A stretch of 64,000 nt of DNA, from contig CAZCZL010000013.1 in the NCBI GenBank assembly GCA_964503315.1, forward strand, positions 38,938-102,937, given 5' to 3'. Below the pieces are notes generated by a model. The model ran no database searches. It saw only the letters and a program-made list of their open reading frames with translations, and was not told where the DNA came from. Source of the DNA: FEB-12 sp964503315. GTDB lineage: Bacteria > Zixibacteria > MSB-5A5 > GN15 > FEB-12. Both the position numbers and the translations under genes were made by a program. Of this stretch, positions 51,255-60,308 are shown in pieces; within the stretch, counting starts at the first letter, position 1; each line of letters starts with the position of its first letter.

Positions 51255-51572
51255 TCACTCTACAACCACTGCGGTCCCGGCCGCCGACACCATCAGCATC
51301 GACCCGGAGCCGACCGTCTCGTAATCGAGATCGACCGCTATTATGGCATTTCCCCCCATCTGCTGGGCCTGCGCCTGCATCTCCTGCAGCGCGATCGTTT
51401 TCGCTTTCAGCAATTCACGCTCATACGCGCCGGACCGTCCACCCACGATATCCGTGATATTGGCGAAGATATCTTTGAAGATATTGGCGCCGAGAATCGC
51501 CTCACCCGTCACCAGGCCGAGATACTTGGTGATCTTCCGTCCCTCAAGCGTGTTTGTCGTCGTTATTAACAC
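51255..51572 (-). CDS. ybjQ: YbjQ/UPF0145 family protein
   Basis: 105 aa, nearly full match in layout to the YbjQ family: TTTNTLEGRKITKYLGLVTGEAILGANIFKDIFANITDIVGGRSGAYERELLKAKTIAL and the GGNAIIAVDLDYE core. YbjQ is a pentameric protein once annotated as heavy-metal binding; its cellular role is not established. Its position between opcA and pgl in the pentose-phosphate operon is unexplained. Confidence 0.92.
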   Translation of the reverse strand: MLITTTNTLEGRKITKYLGLVTGEAILGANIFKDIFANITDIVGGRSGAYERELLKAKTIALQEMQAQAQQMGGNAIIAVDLDYETVGSGSMLMVSAAGTAVVVE

Positions 51573-51643
51573 TCTACACTCCTTGTTGTCTGTTTGCTCA
51601 TTGAAACGAGTACCGTCGACGAATGTTGCGAAAATCGGAATAC

Positions 51644-52690
51644 CTATCGTTCGATTTTCATTATCCGGTCAAGTGCCGCCACCACCGATGCATACTCCGC
51701 GAACTCGCTCGCGTCCTGCATCGCTTCAACGACATAGGTCGAGAGCGGCATCGACGTCGCCCCCCGCTCCAGCTTCCATCCCCGATGTTCCGCTTCGTAG
51801 ATGGGATGTCCGCCCGCTTTCAAGGGGAGTTGACGGATCACTCCCACCGAACCGTCATTGAACTCCGTTCGCAGGAAGATCCCATCGGGCAATGCTTCAC
51901 TCGTCTCTATCACCATACTATACTCGCGATACCCGGCGATTATTCGATTCCCTCGCTGCTCCGGCCTTTCGGTCTTGAGCCGCGCAAGCAGCCACCCGCA
52001 TATCAGGTCGCCATAGCTGTCGACCTTCTCAGAGCTCAGCACCTGGCATTTCACCGGAAACGCCCGGCAATCGGTGGCGTTCAGCCGCCCGAACATCTCG
52101 CCCAGGAGTTCTCTGAGCGTTAGTGTCCAATACCAGCGCAATGGAAGATACTTGTGCTGTAGCGGCCCGCTCGGCACTACGCCCGCGTTCACGTAATAGT
52201 AATCTGACAGTTCGAGGATCGTGGTATCAAACATCGGCGTTGTCTGATATGTCCTGAAATCAACGGCGATCACCGGCACCGACCCGACCAACAGCGATCG
52301 CAGCGCCCCCGGCAAAAAGTGCATTCTGCCGATATCCGCGATCATCTCGACCACTTCAAAACAGCGAAGGGTTCCCGACTCTTTATCCCGCTGACAGGCG
52401 GTCCGCACAAACGCGGAATACGCGCCATCCAATTCATCTATCACGATCAGGAACACTCTCGATGGATACGCCCCCGCTATTTCGTTGGCCAACTGCTCCG
52501 CCTCGGGCCGCGAAGTTGCGTCTGTCACCACCAGCATATTCGAGAGACAGAGCTTGGTCAGAGGAATATCTCCGCGATACTGCGCCGATGCTTCCTTCCA
52601 AACCTCGTTCAGCCGCTTCTCGATCTTTTCGGCGTTCAATTCAATATGTCCGCCATCATAGACAGTCCGTTGCGGGCGCGCATCGGTCAT
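51644..52690 (-). CDS. opcA: glucose-6-phosphate dehydrogenase assembly protein OpcA
   Basis: 348 aa from the ATG at 52690, which overlaps the zwf stop as ATGA; the GTG at 52702 is less likely. OpcA is a redox- or allosterically regulated activator that allows Zwf tetramer assembly in cyanobacteria and actinobacteria. The central LSNMLVVTD and SRVFLIVIDE strands, the CFEVVEMIADIG segment and the SYGDLICGWLLARL helix are typical. Its coupling to zwf supports function. OpcA outside those two phyla is less often discussed. Confidence 0.9.
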   Translation of the reverse strand: MTDARPQRTVYDGGHIELNAEKIEKRLNEVWKEASAQYRGDIPLTKLCLSNMLVVTDATSRPEAEQLANEIAGAYPSRVFLIVIDELDGAYSAFVRTACQRDKESGTLRCFEVVEMIADIGRMHFLPGALRSLLVGSVPVIAVDFRTYQTTPMFDTTILELSDYYYVNAGVVPSGPLQHKYLPLRWYWTLTLRELLGEMFGRLNATDCRAFPVKCQVLSSEKVDSYGDLICGWLLARLKTERPEQRGNRIIAGYREYSMVIETSEALPDGIFLRTEFNDGSVGVIRQLPLKAGGHPIYEAEHRGWKLERGATSMPLSTYVVEAMQDASEFAEYASVVAALDRIMKIER

Positions 52691-54231
52691 AACCGCAACC
52701 ACTCCCGCCCATCTTTTTTGAGAAACTCCTCAGCAGCATCCGGCCCCCAGGTCCCCGCCTCGTACAAATGCAGCGGCGCGTTCCGCCAGCTCCCGATTAT
52801 CCGGTCCACCAAACGCCAGGAGAGTTCCACTTCGTCTTCTCGCGCGAACAGCGTTGAATCGCCGGTGAGAGCGTCAAGGATCAACCGCTCGTACGCTTCG
52901 GAGGTTGCCGCCTCAAAGGCGCTTTCATACATGAAGTCCATCCGCACCGGTGAGATCCGCACCTCCTGCCCCGGCATCTTCGCATGGAATGATAGCGTTA
53001 TCCCTTCCTGCGGCTGTATTCTGAAGCGAAGTACATTGGTGTCGGTCTGTGGATTCCCCGTCCGATTGAACAGCATATGTGGCGGCGCCTTGAAGACGAT
53101 CCCGACTTCCGTCACTCGCTTTGGCAGCCGTTTCCCTGACCGCAAATAGAAAGGCACCCCCGACCACCGCCAGTTGTCGACATACAGTTTCATCGCGACA
53201 TATGAATCGGTCATCGACTGTTCGGGCACTCCCTGCTCCTGCCGATACCCTTTTACTGCCTCTCCGCCTATCGACCCCGGCCCGTACTGCCCGCGAACCG
53301 AGAATGCCGCAAGTTGCTCATCCGGTATCTGGCGCATCGATTTCAGCACCTTTACCTTCTCATCCCGTATCGCGGTCGCGTCAAACGAGGCTGGCGGCTC
53401 CATCGCTATCAGAGTGAAGACCTGCATGATGTGCGACTGGATCATATCCCGGATTATCCCCACCTCATCAAAATAGCCGGCTCTCGAACCAACGCCCAAT
53501 GACTCCGCCACCGATATCTGGATATGATCGATATACCGCCTGTTCCAGAGCGGCTCGAAGATCGCGTTGGCCAGCCTAAAAACGAGAATATTCTGGACCG
53601 TCTCTTTCCCGAGATAATGATCGATGCGATAAACCTGCCGCTCGGCAAAAACTGAATGCACCATCTTATTAAGTTCGGTAGCCGATGCGACATCATGCCC
53701 GAACGGCTTCTCGATCACGATACGCGACCACGGCTCATGCTCACCATGTTCCGACACCAGACCATTTGTCTGCAACGCCGAGAGTATCTGCGGAAACGCG
53801 TCCGGCGGTGTCGCCAGATAATACATCACATTTTCCGCGGCCCCTTGTGCTTGCGCCTGTTCGGTTATTTTTGATCTGAGCCGCGTATACCCATCCCCGC
53901 CTTCAAAGGTCCCTTTCACATATGAGAGCGAATTGAGGAATCGTTCTACCTGCTCTGGATTCTCCGCCTGCCGCCGCGAGAACTTCGCCAGCGCTTCCTT
54001 CATCTCGGCGCGAAATTGCGCGTCCGTTTTTTCCCGCCGCGCGAAACCGATCACCGAAAATGGCCGACTGAGAAACCCGTCCAGATAAAGATTGAAGAGC
54101 GCCGGTATCAGCTTCCGCTGCGTCAGGTCCCCGGTCGCTCCAAAGATGACAAATGTGAATGAGCCTGCCTGTTTGGCCCGCATGAACCGACTGGCGAATG
54201 GATTGCCAAAAGTCTCGGTTCGAATACTCAC
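52687..54231 (-). CDS. zwf: glucose-6-phosphate 1-dehydrogenase
   Basis: Oxidises glucose-6-phosphate to 6-phosphogluconolactone, making NAD(P)H. The 514-aa enzyme has the nucleotide motif FGATGDLTQRKL near 30, the catalytic RIDHYLGKETVQNILVFRLAN near 197-217, and EPLWNRRYIDHIQI. The first 20 residues form a short extension before the Rossmann fold. It overlaps gnd upstream (four bases) and opcA downstream (four bases). Confidence 0.97.
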   Translation of the reverse strand: MSIRTETFGNPFASRFMRAKQAGSFTFVIFGATGDLTQRKLIPALFNLYLDGFLSRPFSVIGFARREKTDAQFRAEMKEALAKFSRRQAENPEQVERFLNSLSYVKGTFEGGDGYTRLRSKITEQAQAQGAAENVMYYLATPPDAFPQILSALQTNGLVSEHGEHEPWSRIVIEKPFGHDVASATELNKMVHSVFAERQVYRIDHYLGKETVQNILVFRLANAIFEPLWNRRYIDHIQISVAESLGVGSRAGYFDEVGIIRDMIQSHIMQVFTLIAMEPPASFDATAIRDEKVKVLKSMRQIPDEQLAAFSVRGQYGPGSIGGEAVKGYRQEQGVPEQSMTDSYVAMKLYVDNWRWSGVPFYLRSGKRLPKRVTEVGIVFKAPPHMLFNRTGNPQTDTNVLRFRIQPQEGITLSFHAKMPGQEVRISPVRMDFMYESAFEAATSEAYERLILDALTGDSTLFAREDEVELSWRLVDRIIGSWRNAPLHLYEAGTWGPDAAEEFLKKDGREWLRL

Positions 54232-55166
54232 TTCTTCTTTCCTTTGGCGGCTGGCTTACCGTCAGCGCCTTTCTTCTCCACCACCGCATGCCCGCCAAAT
54301 TGCGCGCGCAATGCCGCCAGCACTTTCGACGAGAAGGACTCCTCCTGACGCGAACGGAATCTATTCATTAGCGCATAGGTCAGGGTGACCGCCGGTACAT
54401 CCAGATCGATCGCCTCCTGCACTGTCCAGCGCCCTTCGCCGGAATCAGCCACATACCCGGTGATCTTGGCCAGCGAGGGATCCTGCTTGAACGCCCGCTC
54501 TGAGAGCTCCAGCAACCACGATCGCACCACTGAACCTTGATTCCACAGATGACAGACATCCGCTAGCTTCACATCATACTCCGACTTTTCGAGTATCTCA
54601 AATCCTTCCGCGTACGCCTGCATCATGCCGTATTCGATCCCGTTATGGATCATCTTGACGAAATGTCCTGCCCCCGATGGCCCGCAGTGCATATAGCCGT
54701 CAGGTGGAGCCAGCGTCTTGAAGATCGGCTCGGCTTTACCAAATGCCTTCTTATCGCCGCCTATCATCATGCAGTAACCGTTCTCAAGCCCCCATATGCC
54801 ACCAGAGGTTCCGGAGTCCAGCAACGTTATCCCTTTGGCGTCAACTTCGGCAACGCGACGTTTCGTCTCCCGATAATTCGAATTGCCGCCGTCAATGATC
54901 GTATCCCCTTTGCTCAGCAGTTTGGTCAGGTCATGGATCACCTGCTCTGTCGCCTCACCGGCTGGGACCATCACCCAGACAATCCGTGGAGCCCTGAGCT
55001 TACTCACCAGATCGACCAGCGACTTGGCCGCTACCGCGCCGACCGCCGTTGCCTCTTTGACCGATTGCGGATTCCTCCCATACACCACAATATCGTGGCC
55101 ACCGCGACGCAACCGTTTGACCATATTTCCCCCCATCTTCCCCAATCCGATAAACCCGATTCTCAT
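54228..55166 (-). CDS. gnd: 6-phosphogluconate dehydrogenase, decarboxylating (short type)
   Basis: Converts 6-phosphogluconate to ribulose-5-phosphate plus CO2. 312 aa, so of the short (about 300 aa) class, which usually prefers NAD and lacks the C-terminal domain of the 470-aa enzyme. Motifs are GFIGLGKMGGNM, IDGGNSNYRET, SGTSGGIWGLENGYCMMIGG and catalytic Lys in HFVKMIHNGIEYGMM. The C-terminal Lys-rich tail (about 300-312) is probably disordered. Confidence 0.95.
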   Translation of the reverse strand: MRIGFIGLGKMGGNMVKRLRRGGHDIVVYGRNPQSVKEATAVGAVAAKSLVDLVSKLRAPRIVWVMVPAGEATEQVIHDLTKLLSKGDTIIDGGNSNYRETKRRVAEVDAKGITLLDSGTSGGIWGLENGYCMMIGGDKKAFGKAEPIFKTLAPPDGYMHCGPSGAGHFVKMIHNGIEYGMMQAYAEGFEILEKSEYDVKLADVCHLWNQGSVVRSWLLELSERAFKQDPSLAKITGYVADSGEGRWTVQEAIDLDVPAVTLTYALMNRFRSRQEESFSSKVLAALRAQFGGHAVVEKKGADGKPAAKGKKK

Positions 55167-57112
55167 ATCTTTACTCCCGATGTTGTCCGTATTCCGCGAA
55201 TCCTCGCCGCGACACTGGCCGCATCCATTCCAAGCGTCTTATACAGGTCATCCGGCTTTCCTGACCCGGCATATTGCGGCACGCCGATCTTGATCATCTG
55301 CGCCTGAAGTCCCAGGCTGAACATCGAAGACGCTATCGCCGTCCCTAATCCCGTCTTCACATTATGATCCTCAAGCACCACCAGATGACGATATGTCGCC
55401 AGCATCCTCAGATCATCCTCATCCAGATCGCTCCAGTCGGAGACAGATATCAGCGAGATGCGTCTCCCTTCTCCATTCAACGTCTCCCATGCCTGCATCC
55501 CGTACGGCAGCATATTACCGGAACAAACTAAGGCGATCTCCTCTCCCTTGCGTATCACTTCCATCCGGCCGTATCGGTATTGATACCCCTCGCCGAAATA
55601 GGGCGAACCATCCTCGCGAACTATTGTCGGGACTACGGCGCGCCCCATGATCACCGCGAATGACCCCGGGTGACTCAAAACGTACCGAGTGATGGCATCC
55701 GTCTGATTCGGGTCAGCCGGCGTGATCACTTTCCAGCCGAATGTCGAATTGAGCAGACCAAAGTAATCGATACACTGATGGGTCTTCCCATCTTCGCCGA
55801 CATTCACTCCCGAGTGGGTGCAGAATAATTTGAAATTGGCATGATTGATATCATTCAGCCGCGCCTGGTTGTAAGTCTCCGCGATCCCGAAGACGCCGAA
55901 ATCCGACCAGATCGCCACCGCATGCTCGGCCGAAAGCGCGCCGACCGTCGTCGCCGTACTATGTTCCGATATGCCCATCTGGTAGAAATTCGATGGCCAC
56001 TTCTTCTCAAATCCATCCGTCTTGACCGACTTCGACAGATCGCAATCAAATACCGCCATCGCGAACCCCGGGCGATTCATATTCGACTCGGCGACTGAGA
56101 CCAGCGCCTTCCCCCACGCTCCTCGATTATCAGATTTATCTTCCGCCTTGTAGCGGATCGGCGTTCCGGTCTCCACTTTGATATACTCATGTTCCGGCGC
56201 GTCAAACATAGACGGCGGACCCTGTTTGCGACGGTTCATCAACTCATCAAGATCATCATGTATCCCGCCCAGTTCCGCGAATGCCTTCTTTGCCTGATCC
56301 GGCTTGAGTGCCGCGCCATGATACTCTGCGTCATTCTCCATAAATGACACTCCCTTCCCCATCACCGTGTGGGCCAGTATCATGATCGGAGCGCCATCGT
56401 TGTGGTAGGCAGTCCGCATCGCCTTGTACAGCGCGCGAAGATCATGCCCGTCCACCTCAATGACCCGCCATCCATCCGACTCCCACCCCGCCTTGATATT
56501 CTGCGGCATCACTTTGGTGACATCGCCCGATATCTGAAGCCGATTGTAATCAACGATCGCTATCACGCTATTCAATCCAAACTTCACCGCCGTGCGCCGC
56601 GCCTCCGCAATCTGTCCCTTCTGCTGCTCCCCATCCCCCATCAGACAGAATGACTGGAAATCCATCCCTTTCAGCCGCGCGTAAATCGCCTTGCCGACCG
56701 CCACTGATAATCCCTGCCCGAGATTCCCCGTATCCCACTCGATTCCCGGCACTGTCCGCTCAACATGCCCTTCATAAGGTGAGCCTGCCTGTCGGAATCC
56801 ATGCAGCACCGGGTAAATGTCAAAGAACCCCGCTGAGGCCAGTCCCGCGTACGCCCCGGGCGACGTATGTCCGTGCGACACGATTATCCGGTCGCGGTCA
56901 TCCCGATACGGTTTCTTCGGGTCGATCTTCGCCATGTGGTAACAGAGCAGATAGAACTCCAGCGATGACATGGAGCCGCCGGGATGTCCTGAGGCCGCCA
57001 CCGTTGTCATCTTGATGATATGACCGCGCGCCTTGCGCCCCTCTTCGGTCAACTTGTCAAACCAAGCCTGCGATAACTCGCTTTCGGCAAATCCACGCCA
57101 GGGATCAAACAT
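55163..57112 (-). CDS. tkt: transketolase
   Basis: TPP-dependent enzyme moving two-carbon units between sugar phosphates. 649 aa, normal length. N-terminal GHPGGSMSSLEF and HGHTSPGAYAGL, TPP motif GDGEQQKGQ with downstream IVDYNRLQISG, and the pyrimidine-domain segments GISEHSTATTVGAL and THSGVNVGEDGKTHQ are present. The order and overlap with gnd (four bases) place it in the pentose-phosphate operon. The sequence is closer to the compact microbial transketolases than to 1-deoxyxylulose-5-phosphate synthase. Confidence 0.94.
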   Translation of the reverse strand: MFDPWRGFAESELSQAWFDKLTEEGRKARGHIIKMTTVAASGHPGGSMSSLEFYLLCYHMAKIDPKKPYRDDRDRIIVSHGHTSPGAYAGLASAGFFDIYPVLHGFRQAGSPYEGHVERTVPGIEWDTGNLGQGLSVAVGKAIYARLKGMDFQSFCLMGDGEQQKGQIAEARRTAVKFGLNSVIAIVDYNRLQISGDVTKVMPQNIKAGWESDGWRVIEVDGHDLRALYKAMRTAYHNDGAPIMILAHTVMGKGVSFMENDAEYHGAALKPDQAKKAFAELGGIHDDLDELMNRRKQGPPSMFDAPEHEYIKVETGTPIRYKAEDKSDNRGAWGKALVSVAESNMNRPGFAMAVFDCDLSKSVKTDGFEKKWPSNFYQMGISEHSTATTVGALSAEHAVAIWSDFGVFGIAETYNQARLNDINHANFKLFCTHSGVNVGEDGKTHQCIDYFGLLNSTFGWKVITPADPNQTDAITRYVLSHPGSFAVIMGRAVVPTIVREDGSPYFGEGYQYRYGRMEVIRKGEEIALVCSGNMLPYGMQAWETLNGEGRRISLISVSDWSDLDEDDLRMLATYRHLVVLEDHNVKTGLGTAIASSMFSLGLQAQMIKIGVPQYAGSGKPDDLYKTLGMDAASVAARIRGIRTTSGVKI

Positions 57113-57130
57113 CGAACTTCCTCTATTCTT

Positions 57131-58822
57131 TCATTTACTCACTATCTTCTTGATATGCTGATACAACTGCTCCAGCCCGTCGGCGGGCGAGCCATCCACT
57201 TCGAATACCAGCGTCGGCAACTTCCGCTGTATCAGCGCCTGCGAATCCCCGATCGCCTGCGCCGTGATCAACTCCCCAAACCCGAATTGTTGATTCGGGA
57301 TCGGCGCTTTGCCGTAGTCCCGTCGCATCAGCACTATGAACATCCCCGTTGAATCTCCCCCTTTATACAACTGCCCGATCGAATGCAGGAACCTCGGCCC
57401 ATACCCTCTTAGTGTCGCGCATCTTGACGCGTCACGAATGGTCGCGCGCATCTCCGCCAGGATCGACTCTGTCCGCCTGTCTGACTTGAAGTAATTCAGG
57501 ATCGCGATATACTTCGGCGGCTTCGCCTTCGCGAAAAACTTCGTGAGTGCCTCGTCCACTGAATCGCTGTTTTTTCCGCCAAGAGAGACCAGAGTCAGCG
57601 CCTTCGACATGCTCCCACGCTGCAGCGGAAACCGCCGCGATTTGCTGTACTTGTCCAGGATCGCCTTGGTATTCTCTTTGCTCTCCGTCACATTCGGTTC
57701 GTCAAATGGATTGATCTCCATACACCAGCCTGCCGCCGCGGTCGCCGCTTCCCAGAGTAGAAACTGCCCGCCCAGAGAACTCAACTCCGGCAGCGATATC
57801 TCAACCATTGGCACGCGAAGCATCGCCAGCTTCCGCTTTAATGTCTGCTGCTCTTTCGCCGACTCGTTCGCCATCTTGAGGAAAACGAACATCCGGTCCG
57901 GACCATACGCGTCCACACTCCCCATCGGTTCCGCTTCTATCGGCACCACACCGCGCTTTTTCTTACCGGTCGATTCCGCCACCAACTGCTCAACCCACGG
58001 CACAAATGGCGCGGTTTTTTTCGACGCGACAAAGGTCAACTTGTCGATTCCCGACTTCCACCCCGCCGCCATGAACGCTCCCAGCACCAGCGCCGGATTG
58101 GATTCATCACCGCGCTCGGCTATCATCTCCTGCATCGCGCGCGCGTCATTCAGCAACTTCGCCAGGTCTACCCCAGCGAAAAATCCGGGCACTAGTCCAA
58201 ACAGCGAGAGCGAGGAATACCGACCCCCTATATCCGCAGGGTTCAAAAATATCTTTCTATACTTATTCGCTTTGGCAAACGCCTCAAGCCCACTTCCCGG
58301 ATCGGTGATCGCCACAAACTGGCGCCCCGGCGTCTTGACATGTAATTCTCTCAGCCGCGCCAGGAAGTATGCCTCCTGCGACCGCGTTTCGATCGTCCCC
58401 CCCGACTTGGAGGCTACTATGAACAGCGTCCGCTTCAAATCAACCGCCCGTGCCACCGCTGTCACTCCGTTCGGGTCGGTCGAATCCAGCACATGGAATG
58501 AGGTCAGTTTCGGATGTGTCCCGAACATCAGATTGAAAACTTCAGGACACAATGATGATCCCCCCATCCCCATCAGTATCACGTGATCTATGCCGCTTTT
58601 AATCGCGCTTTCGCCGAACGACACGATCGACTTCACCTGCTTGCGCATCGCAAGCGACACATCCACCCACCCCAAACGATTTGCGATCAATTTCTCGAGC
58701 GCGGCATCCCCGCCAAAAACCGATGCTTCCCTTTGCATCAGCAGCGGCAGCATCGCCGCCTCCACTCCCCGCTTCACCATCCGTTCGTACTGCTTCTCAA
58801 TCTTCCCGGCTGCTATCTTCAC
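57131..58822 (-). CDS. pgi: glucose-6-phosphate isomerase (PGI of the transaldolase-fused type)
   Basis: 563 aa. The sugar-isomerase cores are MGMGGSSLCPEVF near 85-97, FIVASKSGGTIETRSQEA, IGGRYSSLSLFGLVP and RFLHSIGQLYKGGDSTGMF. The sequence resembles the isomerase half of bifunctional transaldolase-Pgi proteins, but no transaldolase domain is attached here. It interconverts glucose-6-phosphate and fructose-6-phosphate and would recycle carbon into the oxidative branch. It follows rpe by 11 bases. Confidence 0.9.
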   Translation of the reverse strand: MKIAAGKIEKQYERMVKRGVEAAMLPLLMQREASVFGGDAALEKLIANRLGWVDVSLAMRKQVKSIVSFGESAIKSGIDHVILMGMGGSSLCPEVFNLMFGTHPKLTSFHVLDSTDPNGVTAVARAVDLKRTLFIVASKSGGTIETRSQEAYFLARLRELHVKTPGRQFVAITDPGSGLEAFAKANKYRKIFLNPADIGGRYSSLSLFGLVPGFFAGVDLAKLLNDARAMQEMIAERGDESNPALVLGAFMAAGWKSGIDKLTFVASKKTAPFVPWVEQLVAESTGKKKRGVVPIEAEPMGSVDAYGPDRMFVFLKMANESAKEQQTLKRKLAMLRVPMVEISLPELSSLGGQFLLWEAATAAAGWCMEINPFDEPNVTESKENTKAILDKYSKSRRFPLQRGSMSKALTLVSLGGKNSDSVDEALTKFFAKAKPPKYIAILNYFKSDRRTESILAEMRATIRDASRCATLRGYGPRFLHSIGQLYKGGDSTGMFIVLMRRDYGKAPIPNQQFGFGELITAQAIGDSQALIQRKLPTLVFEVDGSPADGLEQLYQHIKKIVSK

Positions 58823-58833
58823 GGTGTCCTTCC

Positions 58834-59502
58834 TTATTTGCGCGATGGCCGCGCTGGGATCCGTTCAATCTCTGAAACCAAGTCCGCCCTCTCTATTACT
58901 CCGAAAAATCCCGTCCCCATCACCAGCAGGTCCGCCCCCGCCTCAACAACTTTTCTCGCGTTGTTCCGGTCTATCCCGCCATCCACTTCGATCAGCGTAG
59001 GCAATTGGTGATGGTCCACATACTCCCGCGCTGCGACGATCTTCGGCGTCACCGACTCGATATAACTTTGTCCGCCAAATCCCGGAAAAACCGACATGAT
59101 CAACAGCAGATCGAATTGTTCCAGGAACGGAAGTACTCTTTCCACCGGCATATCCGGATTGATCGAGATCCCCGCTTTTATCCCCATCTCTTTAAGGCGT
59201 GCGGCATGTTCTCGCGGATCCGGATGGACCTCCAGATGAAACGTGATATAGTCCGCGCCCGCCTTGGCGAACGGTTCAAAATACTTCTCCGGTTCAGTCA
59301 ACATTAGATGCACATCCAACTGATGCTCGGTCAATTTGTTGACCGTCTTTACCAGTCCCGGCCCGAACGAAATGTTCGGGACAAAGTGCCCATCCATGAT
59401 ATCCAGATGGTAGATCGAGATACCGGCCTGCTCCGCGCTGGCGATCTCTTCTCCCAATCGGGAGAAATCGGCGCCCAGGATCGAAGGTGCGATTTTTGCC
59501 AT
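58834..59502 (-). CDS. rpe: ribulose-phosphate 3-epimerase
   Basis: Interconverts ribulose-5-phosphate and xylulose-5-phosphate. Start set at the ATG at 59502 (MAKIAPSILGADFSRL), which gives the family-typical 222 aa; the open frame continues to 59610 without similarity. The TIM-barrel metal-site motifs are YHLDIMDGHFVPNISFGP, VHLMLTEPEKY, MSVFPGFGGQSYI and IEVDGGIDRNNA. First gene of the long minus-strand sugar-phosphate operon. Confidence 0.95.
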   Translation of the reverse strand: MAKIAPSILGADFSRLGEEIASAEQAGISIYHLDIMDGHFVPNISFGPGLVKTVNKLTEHQLDVHLMLTEPEKYFEPFAKAGADYITFHLEVHPDPREHAARLKEMGIKAGISINPDMPVERVLPFLEQFDLLLIMSVFPGFGGQSYIESVTPKIVAAREYVDHHQLPTLIEVDGGIDRNNARKVVEAGADLLVMGTGFFGVIERADLVSEIERIPARPSRK

Positions 59503-59770
59503 AGCTTGAATAATGCCAATTGAGTATCTGCCGGGCAAATCCTTTTTTCCCGCCGATACACACCGCTGTCCTCCCCACAACCCACACTCGCCGAGCAGGT
59601 TACTTGACATGCTTCCCTCCTGTCACTACCCGGCATCACTTTGTATCGTAGGCCCATATTCCTCACTTGCATCCGCAACCCTCACTTCCTACTTTGAGAC
59701 CGTCCGATGGCGCCATGCGCCCCGACTTAGTCAACCAAACAAATGCATCAATATCTCTAAGGAGCGAACA

Positions 59771-60238
59771 ATGCGTACGCTACTCATCCTCACCCTTTTC
59801 GCGGTCATCGCCTGTGGCGCCATGATCGTGGCCCAGGAAGCTGAAAAGCCCTGGATGGATCCGGTCAACTGTGTCTTCTGCAAGGAAGTGGTTGCCCAGC
59901 CAGGCCTCAAAGACCACATGCGCCATGAATACCACCCGATCCACAATGGTCTGGTCTCGATCTCGTACATCGACAAAGAGTATTGGGATGAATTCGGCGC
60001 CGCCCAGCAAGCGATGATGAAGATCGCCGGCAATATGAACCCCGCCAACATGCCCCCCATGTGCCAACACTGTTCCAAGATCGGCGAGTTCTACATGAAG
60101 GGCGTCAAAATGGAAGAGATCAAGTCGGAGCAGGCAATTGTAGTCGTCTACAGCCATTCCGACTCGACTGTCGTCAAGGAAATCCAGGCCTGGGGCGCTC
60201 GTACCACTGAAGAGATGAAAAAGATGGCCGGCAAGTAG
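59771..60238 (+). CDS. exported CxxC/His-rich protein of unknown function
   Basis: 155 aa from the ATG at 59771, chosen for AAGGAG eight bases upstream; the open frame to 59513 is noise. A hydrophobic N terminus ends in VIACG, which could be a lipobox (Cys15) or part of a cleaved signal before AQEAEK. Two metal-site candidates, C34-x-x-C37 (NCVFC) and C98-x-x-C101 (MCQHC), flank a His cluster at 49, 52, 55 and 58. The layout suggests a Zn, Cu or Fe site in an envelope protein. No family recognised. It has its own terminator, so it is probably monocistronic. Confidence 0.82.
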   Translation: MRTLLILTLFAVIACGAMIVAQEAEKPWMDPVNCVFCKEVVAQPGLKDHMRHEYHPIHNGLVSISYIDKEYWDEFGAAQQAMMKIAGNMNPANMPPMCQHCSKIGEFYMKGVKMEEIKSEQAIVVVYSHSDSTVVKEIQAWGARTTEEMKKMAGK

Positions 60239-60268
60239 ATTCCGAGATCTACTGAAGCCTTATTACAA

Positions 60269-60298
60269 GACGCGGGACCGTCTCGGTTCCGCGTCTTT
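60269..60298 (+). terminator. intrinsic terminator after the CxxC protein gene
   Basis: GACGCGGGACC (60269-60279) and GGTTCCGCGTC (60285-60295) pair over 11 bp with one G-U, 5-base loop, followed by TTTCATTT. It starts 31 bases after the stop codon. Confidence 0.8.
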
Positions 60299-60308
60299 CA
60301 TTTGCCGC

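Noticed and set aside
59513..59770. N-terminal extension of the CxxC protein
   Set aside because: Translation is low-complexity and antisense to the rpe upstream region; the ATG at 59771 has an excellent ribosome-binding site and starts at a signal sequence.
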